From the NCBI GenBank assembly GCA_036960605.1, contig JBALXI010000006.1, forward strand, positions 84,231-148,230: DNA of 64,000 nt. Direction: 5' to 3'. How positions within the stretch are numbered: position 1 is the first letter of the stretch; each line of letters begins with the position of its first letter. Both the position numbers and the translations under genes were made by a program. The notes beneath the pieces are model-generated. The model had not been told where the DNA came from and searched no databases. It saw nothing but the letters and a program-made list of their open reading frames with translations. The stretch is from Oleispira sp036960605. GTDB taxonomy: Bacteria > Pseudomonadota > Gammaproteobacteria > Pseudomonadales > Oceanobacteraceae. Shown piece by piece: positions 34,801-43,033 of the stretch.

Positions 34801-36068
34801 TTACTGTTGTCATACAGTAAGTTGTAAGACTGTTCTAAAATAAGCTCATCGTTTTGAATGTGAAGATGCAGCTCTCGTTGTTCTTCCTGTAAAAATTCTA
34901 GCTCTTTAATCGATAAGTCTTTCGCCCAAAGAGAATTTTCATCAGGCCAAAGTTTAGCCAATTCCTCACCAATGACTTGTATGTTTCCCAATCGACTGAA
35001 TATTTGGCTGGCCTTGGGGTTTACGTAAGTAATTATTTTTTGATTGTCGGTGGTAATAATAGCTTCATCAATCGACATTAATGATTTTTCAGCCCGCTGT
35101 TCAACTTGGCGACGAGCCGATGTTTCTATAAATTGCTTTTGTGAGAGCGCGCGTAGGTAAACACGTAATATAAGGGTGACGAGTAGAAATACCACCAAGA
35201 TAGAGATGCTCGGTAAAAGCAGTCGCCAAAGTACTGATTGCATATAGCTCGGGGTGCGAATGGCCAGCAACTCCCAAGGAGAGGCAGAGATTCTTCGACG
35301 ATATTCTAAGCGATTAATTAAGCCTTCCAATGGCAGGGCGTTTTTATCGGATAAATAATGATTTTCAGTGATGATAATGCGCTTTAGCTCTTGATCGTAT
35401 AAAGCAAGCTGGTAGCCAGAGAAGCCACCGTTATAAATGAGGGCAGAAAACTTGTTATAAGGGCGACGTACAATAAATCCGTAGGACTTATCCTCTTGAG
35501 TTATCCAACTAATGCTATAAAAACCGCCATTATCACCGTAGTGATGAGCAAAGAAACGATTACTATGATCGTTATTAGCGACCGACCGTTTAATGGATAT
35601 CGCTTCATTTTCGGCTAACAAAGGGCCATCTAAGAATAATAACTCACCTTGATTATCAACCAACATATAGCCGGTGAGATTGAAGAAATTCTTATTCATC
35701 TCTTGGCGTAAGTTATATTGAATATCGGTATCGGGTTGATGAATTAAGCTGAGCAGTTCGGTTTTGTGGATCTGGCTAAATATTTGATTAACATGAATAG
35801 AGGCTTTGGCAGTGATTGACGCTTGCGCGACAAAGCTATCGACGGTTTTAATCATGTCGAGTTTATAATGTTGTTCAGCTTCATTCCATTGGTGCCAGCT
35901 ATAGGCAACAAGCACAAGCGATAAGAAGATAAAAAACACCATAAATATCGTCAGAAATGACTTATCTTGGCTTGAGTTAGTATCCGTATCGTCAGAGTCG
36001 TGTGTACTGTCAGAACTTCCTGTACTGCCAGAATTGATAAAGCCTTGCATGCTGAGGATGTAACTCAC
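31848..36068 (-). CDS. Membrane PAS/GGDEF/EAL cyclic-di-GMP protein
   Basis: The 1406-residue protein has a serine/aspartate-rich cytoplasmic start, a first helix near residues 38-60 and a periplasmic sensor to about residue 275. A second helix follows (LLLPSISILVVFLLVTLILR), then about five PAS domains (for example RYRLLAENVTDVIWSIDNQL and FDNSTEAILVTDNKGYVINA). A GGDEF domain with SGDEF instead of GGDEF and an EAL domain complete it (EALLRW, NVSARQF, ELTESILIDD, DDFGTGYSSL, EGVETKEQL). Both catalytic signatures look usable; SGDEF is tolerated in active cyclases. It lacks the Arg of the RxxD inhibitory site (KKQD). It probably makes or degrades cyclic di-GMP in response to a periplasmic or redox signal. 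Confidence 0.92.
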   Translation of the reverse strand: MSYILSMQGFINSGSTGSSDSTHDSDDTDTNSSQDKSFLTIFMVFFIFLSLVLVAYSWHQWNEAEQHYKLDMIKTVDSFVAQASITAKASIHVNQIFSQIHKTELLSLIHQPDTDIQYNLRQEMNKNFFNLTGYMLVDNQGELLFLDGPLLAENEAISIKRSVANNDHSNRFFAHHYGDNGGFYSISWITQEDKSYGFIVRRPYNKFSALIYNGGFSGYQLALYDQELKRIIITENHYLSDKNALPLEGLINRLEYRRRISASPWELLAIRTPSYMQSVLWRLLLPSISILVVFLLVTLILRVYLRALSQKQFIETSARRQVEQRAEKSLMSIDEAIITTDNQKIITYVNPKASQIFSRLGNIQVIGEELAKLWPDENSLWAKDLSIKELEFLQEEQRELHLHIQNDELILEQSYNLLYDNSKISGVVWLLRDVTDAVINRRALEVSRTRYKAIFDEAAIAHCIIILPSNQKFGNEPIRIVNANDAAIELFHAQNQQHLIHAFPQLMSRQVSSLQENIQSTLDDGRSWSEFELKVSDFLGKDLVLWVNISLYAGSEKNALITFIDITEREKATAELYQREQFWAKIMDEIVDMIYVLSFNDKMQPRVEYCNSSINQLFGLPAATGPYMKDWNLTFHPDDATKLTQLINNTRNLKSNETILETCRVKDSNNHWRIIRFTNTPFDFDDKGYVCRYISSVRDVTEEEEAQIELVENERRYRLLAENVTDVIWSIDNQLNFTFISSSIFSMLGYKPDEIYRGAVNGVFSRGDLKKIEQRIRVGLKNAATSTRETGDAIFKIDMKATCKGGQELIIEVKASYLWDENKKLEGIFGIVRNVTEARQIERELLLAGQVFDNSTEAILVTDNKGYVINANPAFFEGSQFSLEEVRGLRPDDIINQKFHGREFYAEVGQAVLQDSYWQGEVHYLRKNGEERVSWTGISATLNRSGKVQNLIIIISDITERKVIESRIHKLAYFDPLTGLPNRSQMHERLDQMVVAARQTNTHIAVLFLDLDRFKPINDTMGHPAGDRVLKEVATRLQNCIKKQDLVSRMSGDEFTIAITDQKDADSAANTAVKVGERILHALQQPFFIEQRELFLTGSIGIAIFPHDGQTVTELLKNSDMAMYHAKDGGRNNVQFFDEQMNKKAVDLLEMENDLRHAIDRGELELYYQPQYAAADCSMQGVEALLRWHHDTKGMIPPGHFIPIIEDTGLIIPIGEWVLRQACRDMAEWQKNNIAVDRIAINVSARQFKQPGFIDLVQEVIAESLIDPNQLELELTESILIDDLEHTLDVLNRLRAMGVRMAIDDFGTGYSSLNYLKQFPVDTLKIDQSFIQNLPQNNDDAQITRTIISMAHNLGLGVIAEGVETKEQLEFLQQIDCEEVQGFYFSKPVPAKTLIDNIKNNRQTNC

Positions 36069-36208
36069 TTTTATTATTACTACTATCTGAGTATAGAGTG
36101 AATTAAAGAAAATGCTTCAGGAAATGCGGCTGGAATTGCTAATTGGTCGACTTTTCAGTAGTTTGACAAACATTCCACATTTGAATCAATTTTTAACGGA
36201 GTAGCCTA

Positions 36209-37870
36209 GTGGCTCAATACGTATATACCATGAATCGGGTAGGCAAAATCGTGCCTCCTAAGCGTCAAATTCTTAAAGATATCTCACTATCCTTCTTTCC
36301 CGGTGCCAAAATCGGCGTATTGGGCTTAAACGGCTCAGGTAAGTCGACTCTACTGCGCATTATGGCAGGCATCGATACCGATATTCTTGGCGAAGCACGC
36401 GCACAGCCAGATCTTAAAGTCGGCTATCTTTCGCAAGAGCCAGAGCTGGATCTGAGCAAAGACGTGAAAGGTAATGTCGAAGACGGCTTACGTGAGCTAA
36501 TGGACGCTAAAGAGCAACTTGAGCAAGTTTATGCTGATTACGCCGAGCCTGATGCTGACTTTGATAAGTTGGCGAAGAAGCAGGGCCGTTTAGAAGCGAT
36601 TATTGAATCACAAGGTGGTCATGATTTAGATCGCCAAATGGAAATCGCTTCTGATGCATTACGTCTGCCGCCTTGGGATGCCGATGTCTCTAAGCTATCG
36701 GGTGGTGAGCGCCGTCGTGTAGCACTTTGTCGTCTACTGATGTCGAAGCCAGACATGCTGCTATTAGATGAGCCAACCAACCACTTGGATGCTGAATCGG
36801 TTACTTGGTTAGAAAAATTCTTAGAAGAATATCCGGGTACGGTAGTGGCAATTACCCACGACCGTTACTTCTTGGATAACTGCGCCGAGTGGATTCTAGA
36901 ACTCGATCGTGGCCATGGTATTCCTTACGAGGGCAACTACAGCTCTTGGTTAGAGCAGAAAAACGCACGTTTAGAAGGCGAAGCTAAGTCGCAAGAATCT
37001 CACAAACGTACGATTCAGCGCGAATTAGAATGGGTTCGTTCAAACCCGAAAGCCCGCCAAGCCAAGAGCAAAGCCCGTATGGCCGCGTTCGAAGAGCTGA
37101 ACTCGAAAGAATTCCAAGCCCGTGCAGAAACCAGCGAAATCTACATTCCACCTGGACCGCGTTTAGGTGACAAGGTGATTGAATTTAATAACGTGACTAA
37201 GTCTTTTGACGGCCGTGTATTGCTAGATGATCTCAGCTTAAGTGTGCCAGCCGGTGCCATTGTCGGTATCGTGGGGGGTAACGGTGCCGGTAAATCGACT
37301 CTATTTAGAATGATTACAGGCTTAGAACAACCTGATTCTGGTTCGATTGAACTGGGTGATAGTGTGAAGCTGGCGTTTGTTGAACAGCTACGTGATCAGC
37401 TAGACGATGATAAAAGCGTATGGGAAGCGGTTGCTGATGGCGCCGAAACCTTCATGATTGGTACTCACGAAGTTTCTACCCGTAACTACATCGGTCGTTT
37501 TAACTTTAAAGGTGGCGATCAGAAAAAGCGTGTTGGCGACTTATCCGGTGGTGAACGTGGTCGTTTACAGTTGGCGTGTACTCTACGTCAGGGTGCTAAC
37601 GTACTGTTGCTCGATGAACCATCAAACGATTTGGACGTAGAAACCTTGCGTGCCTTGGAAGAAGCGGTATTGGCTTTCCCGGGTACCGTGATGGTGGTAT
37701 CGCACGATCGCTGGTTCTTAGACCGTATCGCTACACATATTCTGGCCTATGAAGGGGATTCAAAAGTGAACTTCTTTGAAGGTAACTACACAGATTATGA
37801 AGCCGACCGTAAGGCTCGTTTAGGTTCTGATGCACAGCCGAAACGTATGAAGTACAAGCGTTTGGCGTAA
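36209..37870 (+). CDS. ettA: Energy-dependent translational throttle protein EttA
   Basis: EttA is an ABC-F protein that binds the ribosomal E site and gates the first elongation steps by energy status. Two ABC domains are complete: Walker A GLNGSGKST and GGNGAGKST, signatures LSGGERRRVALCRLL and LSGGERGRLQLACTL, Walker B LLLDEPTNHLDAES and LLLDEPSNDLDVET. Between them is the P-site-tRNA-interacting linker with SNPKARQAKSKARMAAFEEL. The 553-residue length is normal. The start is GTG at 36209 with CGGAG before it. In relatives ettA often neighbours glyA; here 8 kb of cytochrome/GGDEF genes intervene. Confidence 0.97.
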   Translation: MAQYVYTMNRVGKIVPPKRQILKDISLSFFPGAKIGVLGLNGSGKSTLLRIMAGIDTDILGEARAQPDLKVGYLSQEPELDLSKDVKGNVEDGLRELMDAKEQLEQVYADYAEPDADFDKLAKKQGRLEAIIESQGGHDLDRQMEIASDALRLPPWDADVSKLSGGERRRVALCRLLMSKPDMLLLDEPTNHLDAESVTWLEKFLEEYPGTVVAITHDRYFLDNCAEWILELDRGHGIPYEGNYSSWLEQKNARLEGEAKSQESHKRTIQRELEWVRSNPKARQAKSKARMAAFEELNSKEFQARAETSEIYIPPGPRLGDKVIEFNNVTKSFDGRVLLDDLSLSVPAGAIVGIVGGNGAGKSTLFRMITGLEQPDSGSIELGDSVKLAFVEQLRDQLDDDKSVWEAVADGAETFMIGTHEVSTRNYIGRFNFKGGDQKKRVGDLSGGERGRLQLACTLRQGANVLLLDEPSNDLDVETLRALEEAVLAFPGTVMVVSHDRWFLDRIATHILAYEGDSKVNFFEGNYTDYEADRKARLGSDAQPKRMKYKRLA

Positions 37871-37889
37871 ACTTAGTAAGACTAACTTG

Positions 37890-37960
37890 CTATTAAAGAC
37901 ACATCTGAACCTCTTTAATAGTAAGAAATTGGCATGTTTGCACCTACGCAGGCATGCCAA
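37890..37960. terminator. Two perfect hairpins after ettA
   Basis: CTATTAAAG/CTTTAATAG (37890-37898, 37913-37921) and TTGGCATG/CATGCCAA (37929-37936, 37953-37960) are perfect stems with 14- and 16-base loops. Neither has a clear T-run. They separate ettA from the next plus-strand gene and may terminate or stabilise the mRNA. Confidence 0.5.
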
Positions 37961-38017
37961 ACTAGCCCATCATAGACACAATTGAACAAAACAATAATAA
38001 GTCTAAGGGTTCCGATC

Positions 38018-38944
38018 ATGACTCAAACTTCAAGCGCATCAGCGCTGGGCGGAAAAGTAGAAATTAAACCACGCCACATGTCTTTTCCTTTTTCTGAGGT
38101 GAAAGATAAATTCTTCTTTGGTGGTAATTCATTGTTAACTGTTTTCGCTGGCGCATTATCATCGACCTTTCCTCCGGGCGAAGCAGAATTTATTGAATCG
38201 GTACGTAATTATCGTGATCAAGTGACCGATGAAACATTAAAACAACAGATCAAAGGCTTTATCGGCCAAGAAGGCCATCATAGCCATCAGCATAAACAAG
38301 CCAATATTGCGCTGACTGAGCTAGGCATCGATGCCGTTCGTCTAGAGAAAGATTTAGAAAACGATCTAAAAAAATACATGAAGCGTAAGCACGCAACGCC
38401 TAAGTTTCGTTTAGCGATGACAGTCGGCATGGAGCATTTAACCGCGATCATGGCCGAGCATGTATTAACAACGCCGGAATCATTAGGGCCGTTGAATGAA
38501 ACCGTGCAAGAATTATTATACTGGCACGCCGTTGAAGAAATTGAACATAAAGCCGTGGCGTTTGATGTGTTTATGTTGTGTGAAAACGACCAAAAATACT
38601 TGCGCCGAGTATTGCGTTTAATCACTGTATTATTCAGTCTTCGCATCGCGTGTTATATGGTTGCGCTATTATTTTGGGCTAGAAAAATGCCGTCTTGGAA
38701 AGATGTGAAAGGCTTCTCTGCTTTCATGTTTGGCAAAAAGTACGGATTAATCCCGAGTATCCGTAGCAACTATAAAGATTATTTCAAAGAAGGCTTTCAC
38801 CCTTGGGATCACGCCAATCAAGAGCTGGTGAACATGTGGAAAGAGAAAATGTATCGCCCAGAGCATGACCTAGGTTTACAGCGCGCGAATGCCAAAGCCG
38901 AAAAGAAAGCAGCAGACGCGACTAATTTTGGGTTGGCGATATGA
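38018..38944 (+). CDS. Putative metal-dependent hydrolase (PF10118-like)
   Basis: The product resembles the family annotated as metal-dependent hydrolase (Metal_hydrol/PF10118): VEIKPRHMSFPFSEV, FFGGNSLLTVFAGALSSTFP, FIGQEGHHSHQHKQAN and LLYWHAVEEIEHKAVAFDVF. These give repeated acidic/His motifs (ExxH) of a ferritin-like di-metal helical core. The ATG at 38018, preceded by AAGGG, is chosen over an in-frame TTG 12 codons earlier. Its stop overlaps the monooxygenase start (ATGA), so the two are translated together and probably act in one catabolic or modifying pathway. Substrate unknown. Confidence 0.8.
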   Translation: MTQTSSASALGGKVEIKPRHMSFPFSEVKDKFFFGGNSLLTVFAGALSSTFPPGEAEFIESVRNYRDQVTDETLKQQIKGFIGQEGHHSHQHKQANIALTELGIDAVRLEKDLENDLKKYMKRKHATPKFRLAMTVGMEHLTAIMAEHVLTTPESLGPLNETVQELLYWHAVEEIEHKAVAFDVFMLCENDQKYLRRVLRLITVLFSLRIACYMVALLFWARKMPSWKDVKGFSAFMFGKKYGLIPSIRSNYKDYFKEGFHPWDHANQELVNMWKEKMYRPEHDLGLQRANAKAEKKAADATNFGLAI

Positions 38945-40452
38945 GTTTAGAAGTCGATTATGAAGTCGTTATTATTGGTACCGGTTTTGCCGGTATCGGT
39001 ATGGCCGTTAAATTACAACAAGCGGGTATTCATTCGTTCAAATTAGTAGAACGTGGTAATGAAGTCGGCGGCACTTGGCGCGACAATACGTATCCGGGCT
39101 GTGAGTGTGATGTGCAATCACACCTGTATTCATTCTCGTTTGAACCTAAAGCCGATTGGTCGAAAAAATATTCCAGCTGGAATGAAATTCGTGATTACAT
39201 TATTGCGGTTACCGACAAGCATAATCTGCGTCAAAAAATTCAATTTAATACGCGCTTAGAAGGCGCGAACTTTGATAAAGACAGTGGCACTTGGTTAGTG
39301 AATCTCTCTGATGGCAGCAAGACCAGAGCACGTTTTGTTATCACCGCAGTCGGGCCATTAAGTAATCCTTCAATACCTGAAATTAGCGGTAAAGAAACCT
39401 TTACGGGGCCTATTTTTCACAGTGCACAGTGGAATCATACCGCAGACCTTAAAGGCAAAAAAATTGCAGTTATTGGTACCGGTGCTAGTTCGATTCAGTT
39501 TGTGCCACGCATTGCCGAAGATGCTCAAAGTGTTGAACTATTTCAACGCAGCGCGCCTTGGATTCTACCGAAGCCTGATCGTAAGATTTTCGGCATCGAA
39601 AAAGCCTTGTATAAATACTTACCCGGTTGGCGTTTAGCTCACCGTGCGTCGTTATATTGGGCCAATGAAATTTCATTACGCGGCTTCTTAAAAGAGAAAT
39701 CTTTTATTCGCTCAATCGCAGAGTGGGGGGCAACGAAGCACATTCACCATCATATTAAAGATGAAGTTTTACGTGAAAAATTAACCCCTGATTTTCGTTT
39801 TGGTTGTAAGCGCGCTTTATTATCGAACGAATACTATCCGGCACTGGCACGAGATAATGTCGACGTTGTTGATACCGGTATTGAGCGCATTACCGCAACA
39901 GGCATCGTTGATAAGCAAGGCAAGGCTCACGATGTTGATGTCATCATTTGGGGCACAGGCTTTAAGGTTGATGAACCGCTAATGGGCATCGACGTCACAG
40001 GTATCGATGGCCAAGATTTAAATGCGGTTTGGAAGGATAACGGCTTTGAATCGTATTACGGCACGACGGTAGCAGGCTTTCCAAATGCCTTTATTTTAGC
40101 CGGTCCCAATACCGGTATTGGGCATACTTCGCTGGTGGTGATGATTGAAGCGCAATTCAATTACATCATGGATGCGATTCAAAAGATTAAGCAACAAGAC
40201 ATTAAATACATCGACGTGAAAGAGTCGGTGCAGAGTGAATTCTGTCAAAGCATGCAAGACAAAATGGTCGGAACGGCTTGGACGTCAGGCTGCAATAGTT
40301 GGTATTTATCCGATTCTGGTAAAAACTTCACCATCTGGCCTGACTACACGTATAACTATATTCGCCAAACGAAACAGATTAATTTAGCGGATTATCATGT
40401 TGTCACCATCGACAATTCGGTCATTGAAGAGGCGGCATTGGCCATTTCATAA
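38941..40452 (+). CDS. Flavin-containing monooxygenase (Baeyer-Villiger type)
   Basis: The 503-residue protein has two Rossmann motifs: GTGFAGIGMAVKL near residue 13 for FAD and GTGASSIQFVP near residue 180 for NADPH. The type I Baeyer-Villiger fingerprint FTGPIFHSAQW lies just before the second. GGTWRDNTYPGCECDVQSHLY is the usual FAD loop. These enzymes convert ketones to esters or oxygenate heteroatoms. It overlaps the metal-dependent hydrolase gene by 4 bp, a pairing seen in hydrocarbon and steroid catabolism. The substrate cannot be told. Confidence 0.9.
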   Translation: MSLEVDYEVVIIGTGFAGIGMAVKLQQAGIHSFKLVERGNEVGGTWRDNTYPGCECDVQSHLYSFSFEPKADWSKKYSSWNEIRDYIIAVTDKHNLRQKIQFNTRLEGANFDKDSGTWLVNLSDGSKTRARFVITAVGPLSNPSIPEISGKETFTGPIFHSAQWNHTADLKGKKIAVIGTGASSIQFVPRIAEDAQSVELFQRSAPWILPKPDRKIFGIEKALYKYLPGWRLAHRASLYWANEISLRGFLKEKSFIRSIAEWGATKHIHHHIKDEVLREKLTPDFRFGCKRALLSNEYYPALARDNVDVVDTGIERITATGIVDKQGKAHDVDVIIWGTGFKVDEPLMGIDVTGIDGQDLNAVWKDNGFESYYGTTVAGFPNAFILAGPNTGIGHTSLVVMIEAQFNYIMDAIQKIKQQDIKYIDVKESVQSEFCQSMQDKMVGTAWTSGCNSWYLSDSGKNFTIWPDYTYNYIRQTKQINLADYHVVTIDNSVIEEAALAIS

Positions 40453-40784
40453 AGCTAATAGGTTTATCCTTTTTTCACTTTTTATCGGCTGTGGTTATTT
40501 CATTTAGATACAAAAAATCTTATTGATATAACCACAATCTTATTTCTGCCACGGTCGTTAAATTTTTCTCCCGCTATTCGTAATAAATTGTTAAACATCG
40601 GCTCAATGCTACCGTAATTCGCGTTAATAATTTCGAAACCTGTATCCTGCCCCGCCAATAAAGACACATTAAATAAGTGCATCCGACGACGAATTCATAT
40701 GAATTAGCACTACCCTTAATTATTAGGCGGTATTCGCTATGGTATTGAATCACCGATCTTGCACATCACACTGATAGGCCCAGC
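40453..40784. other. Gene-poor gap after the monooxygenase
   Basis: The gap contains a perfect 9-bp inverted repeat TGTGGTTAT (40490-40498) with ATAACCACA (40528-40536) across a 29-base interval, which may serve as a terminator. A minus-strand ORF of 60 codons (40500-40682) lacks a ribosome site and has no recognisable family, so it is not listed as a gene. The plus-strand promoter region of the next gene lies at the right end. Confidence 0.5.
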
Positions 40785-41564
40785 ATGAAAATACTCGTTG
40801 TATTAATAACTCTTTTTATATCTTATAGCGCAATTTCTGCAGAAGAGCGTTCGTTTGAAATTAAGCGCAGTCAGATTAAAACCATCAATGTCGTCGCACC
40901 CATGTGGGAAGATTATACCAATGCCGATGGTACAGGCATGTATTGGGAGATAATGCGTTCGATATATTCTAATGAAAACATCAAGTTAAAGCCGTCTATC
41001 GTGCCATGGAATCGTGCGCTAAAAATGGTGACTAAATATCAAATATACAATGCGATTATAGGTGAATATAACGATAGTAAAGAGGCGTTAATATTTCCTA
41101 AATACCCCATTGATGTTGAATATATGTCGGCATTTTCTAAGCAATCAATGCCGGCTTGGCAAGGTCTGCGCTCGCTAACAGGAAAGCGGGTTGGCTGGAT
41201 CAAAGATTACAACGTGATTAAAGAGTCGCAGCGTGACTTCACTTTGCGCGAGTATCGAACGACTGAGCAAGGGCTGGAATTATTAAATGCGGGAAAGTTG
41301 GATTACATTATCGATGAATGGGATGAGTTAGCCATTGTTCTAAAAAATAAAAATCTAGCCATCGAAGATTATAATATGAACGACATGCGCAAAGGGCGAG
41401 ACGTCTATGTTGCTTTTGCCGACAATGCGATTTCTAAAATATTAGTTGCTGTCTATAACGAGCAAGTTGAAGCCATGATTAAGTCGGGCAGCATGCAAGC
41501 CATCTATAAAAAGTGGGGCTTAGGAGAAATGCCACCTGCTTTACAAAATGCAGGTGATCATTAA
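40785..41564 (+). CDS. Periplasmic solute-binding protein (SBP_bac_3-like)
   Basis: The 259-residue protein has a signal peptide (KILVVLITLFISYSAISAEE) and the two-lobe layout of family 3 solute-binding domains: APMWEDYTNADGTGMYWEIM, VPWNRALKMV, VGWIKDYNVIKESQ and AGKLDYIIDEWDELAIVL. Stand-alone proteins of this type in marine bacteria are often solitary, with no ABC partner nearby, and may act as sensor or chemotaxis inputs. No permease is encoded next to it, so transport is not certain. Confidence 0.78.
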   Translation: MKILVVLITLFISYSAISAEERSFEIKRSQIKTINVVAPMWEDYTNADGTGMYWEIMRSIYSNENIKLKPSIVPWNRALKMVTKYQIYNAIIGEYNDSKEALIFPKYPIDVEYMSAFSKQSMPAWQGLRSLTGKRVGWIKDYNVIKESQRDFTLREYRTTEQGLELLNAGKLDYIIDEWDELAIVLKNKNLAIEDYNMNDMRKGRDVYVAFADNAISKILVAVYNEQVEAMIKSGSMQAIYKKWGLGEMPPALQNAGDH

Positions 41565-41639
41565 TCTGACATAATTCATTCATCTTTCTGTCATAAATTA
41601 TCTATTTAATTGAAATTTAACCGCAACATTCAATGGAAT

Positions 41640-41984
41640 ATGATCATGAAAACAGTCCTTAAATCTGCCGCAATTCTACTAAGCTCCGCTGTTCTAGCAA
41701 CAGCGGTAAACGCTACCGATATGACTACAATTGAAGGTCAAGTTACCTTTGATCAAGGTGACTTTCATCTTGTTACTGCGACCGACCGTATTATTCTTAC
41801 CGGTATGAGCCGCGATGACCTGAGCCTTTATTCCGGTCAGGCCGCGATTATTACCGGCGAAGCACACACCGATGAAGGTGAAGCTGGGATGATGGAAGTG
41901 TATAAAATACAGCTCGAAAAGCAGGGCCAGCTCGTCACGCTTTATGATTGGGAAGTTGTTAATAACGAATTATACGAAAACTGA
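41640..41984 (+). CDS. Small exported hypothetical protein
   Basis: A signal peptide (TVLKSAAILLSSAVLATAVN with A-T-D after it) precedes about 90 residues of acidic beta-strand sequence (TTIEGQVTFDQGDFHLVTAT, GQAAIITGEAHTDEGEAGMM). The pattern recalls small OB-fold-like periplasmic proteins, but I cannot name a family. I chose ATG at 41640 over a TTG 10 codons upstream; an ATG at 41646 is also possible. It stands alone between the solute-binding protein and the PilZ gene. Confidence 0.6.
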   Translation: MIMKTVLKSAAILLSSAVLATAVNATDMTTIEGQVTFDQGDFHLVTATDRIILTGMSRDDLSLYSGQAAIITGEAHTDEGEAGMMEVYKIQLEKQGQLVTLYDWEVVNNELYEN

Positions 41985-42055
41985 GCATTAACCCCCTACA
42001 CTTCTAAGAAATGTAGCTAAACTTAAATTAGTTGTAATTTTTGGAGTGTAATTGA

Positions 42056-42460
42056 ATGACCAAGCAAGACTCAACAAGCGCAGAAGAGCATCGACGATTT
42101 CGACGTATTGATTTTGTGGATGCCGTACAGGTTGTTAGCGATGATGTAGAGGGTGCAGAAAAGCATAATTGGCAGGCGCAATGTATTGATATTTCAATGC
42201 GCGGTATGTTGCTAGAAGTACCTGAGCAGTTCTCTTGCAGTATCGGTACGCCTTGCGAAGTGCTGTTGATGTTATCGGAAGATGTGCAAATAGAGATGCC
42301 GTGTACTCTGGTTCATCGTGAAGGGAACAAAGTAGGCTTTCGTGCAGAAACGATGTCCTTAGATAGCATGACAAGCTTACGACGTTTATTAGAACTGAAC
42401 CTTGCTGACAATGTTGAAGTAGAGCGTGAGCTAGGTTTTTTAATCGAACAAATAGCGTAA
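42056..42460 (+). CDS. PilZ domain protein
   Basis: The 134-residue protein is one PilZ domain, a cyclic-di-GMP-binding fold: the N-terminal RRFRRIDF supplies the RxxxR ligand motif and CIDISMRGMLLEVP supplies the D/NxSxxG motif. The strands CEVLLMLSEDVQIEMPCTLVH and GNKVGFRAE follow. GGAG lies a suitable distance before the ATG. It may read cyclic di-GMP made by the two GGDEF proteins encoded in this window; its output target is not visible. Confidence 0.9.
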   Translation: MTKQDSTSAEEHRRFRRIDFVDAVQVVSDDVEGAEKHNWQAQCIDISMRGMLLEVPEQFSCSIGTPCEVLLMLSEDVQIEMPCTLVHREGNKVGFRAETMSLDSMTSLRRLLELNLADNVEVERELGFLIEQIA

Positions 42461-42502
42461 ACCAATAGGGAGAGGTCATCCCGCACTGAATCAGAGCGAA
42501 TG

Positions 42503-42541
42503 ATTAAGTCTTTGCCCTATGTTTGGGCGAAAGACATTAAT
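42503..42541. terminator. Imperfect hairpin between convergent genes
   Basis: ATTAAGTCTTTGCCC and the facing GGGCGAAAGACATTAAT form a long stem with two bulges around a 7-base loop, located between the plus-strand PilZ gene and the minus-strand 119-codon gene. A bidirectional terminator is likely. Confidence 0.5.
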
Positions 42542-42570
42542 GATACAAATGATAGGCTTCCCCTCGATTT

Positions 42571-42930
42571 TTATGAAACGACCATTTGGCCACGATACAT
42601 TCGTTTACTTTTAGTCGCTGATATTTCTGCCGCAGGTGGAACTTCAATCAACTGAGTTTGGCCACGATAGACCTTGGTTATATAACGTGGCTGTTTGGCC
42701 CCTTCGACCTCTTCAACTCTCTCTACCAGCTTATTAGGCCAACCTTCCCCTGCTAAGTTAAACGTCTCTTTGATAACCGCTTTTAGAACGGTATCGCTAG
42801 AATTGTGATAAATCTTATTGAGTTCGCTGAGCACATCGGGGTTTGCTAATTTAATACTCGGTTTATCGTCACTCGGTGCACGGCGTCGTGCCTCTGAAAT
42901 CAAATCGATCATTGCTTTATTGTAATTCAT
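42571..42930 (-). CDS. Hypothetical protein with C-terminal YRGQ motifs
   Basis: The 119-residue protein has a strong ribosome site (AAGGAGA) before its ATG, so it is a real gene. The N-terminal 80 residues are helical and soluble (AMIDLISEARRRAPSDDKPS, LSELNKIYHNSSDTVLKAVI). The C-terminus holds two copies of a short motif, VYRGQTQLIEVPP and MYRGQMVVS, with a Tyr-Arg-Gly core also seen in DUF4278-type proteins. I do not recognise the whole protein. It lies alone between convergent neighbours. Confidence 0.65.
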   Translation of the reverse strand: MNYNKAMIDLISEARRRAPSDDKPSIKLANPDVLSELNKIYHNSSDTVLKAVIKETFNLAGEGWPNKLVERVEEVEGAKQPRYITKVYRGQTQLIEVPPAAEISATKSKRMYRGQMVVS

Positions 42931-43033
42931 AGCTTCAATCTCCTTCGTTGGAATAAGCTAATAGTGTTGAGAACCATTATATGAATAACGGTTCGCAACA
43001 ATCGTGCCTATCGTTAGAAGACTATGAAAACCG

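Noticed and set aside
40500..40682. Minus-strand ORF of 60 codons
   Set aside because: No ribosome site, no recognisable family, and it overlaps a hairpin; too weak to call.
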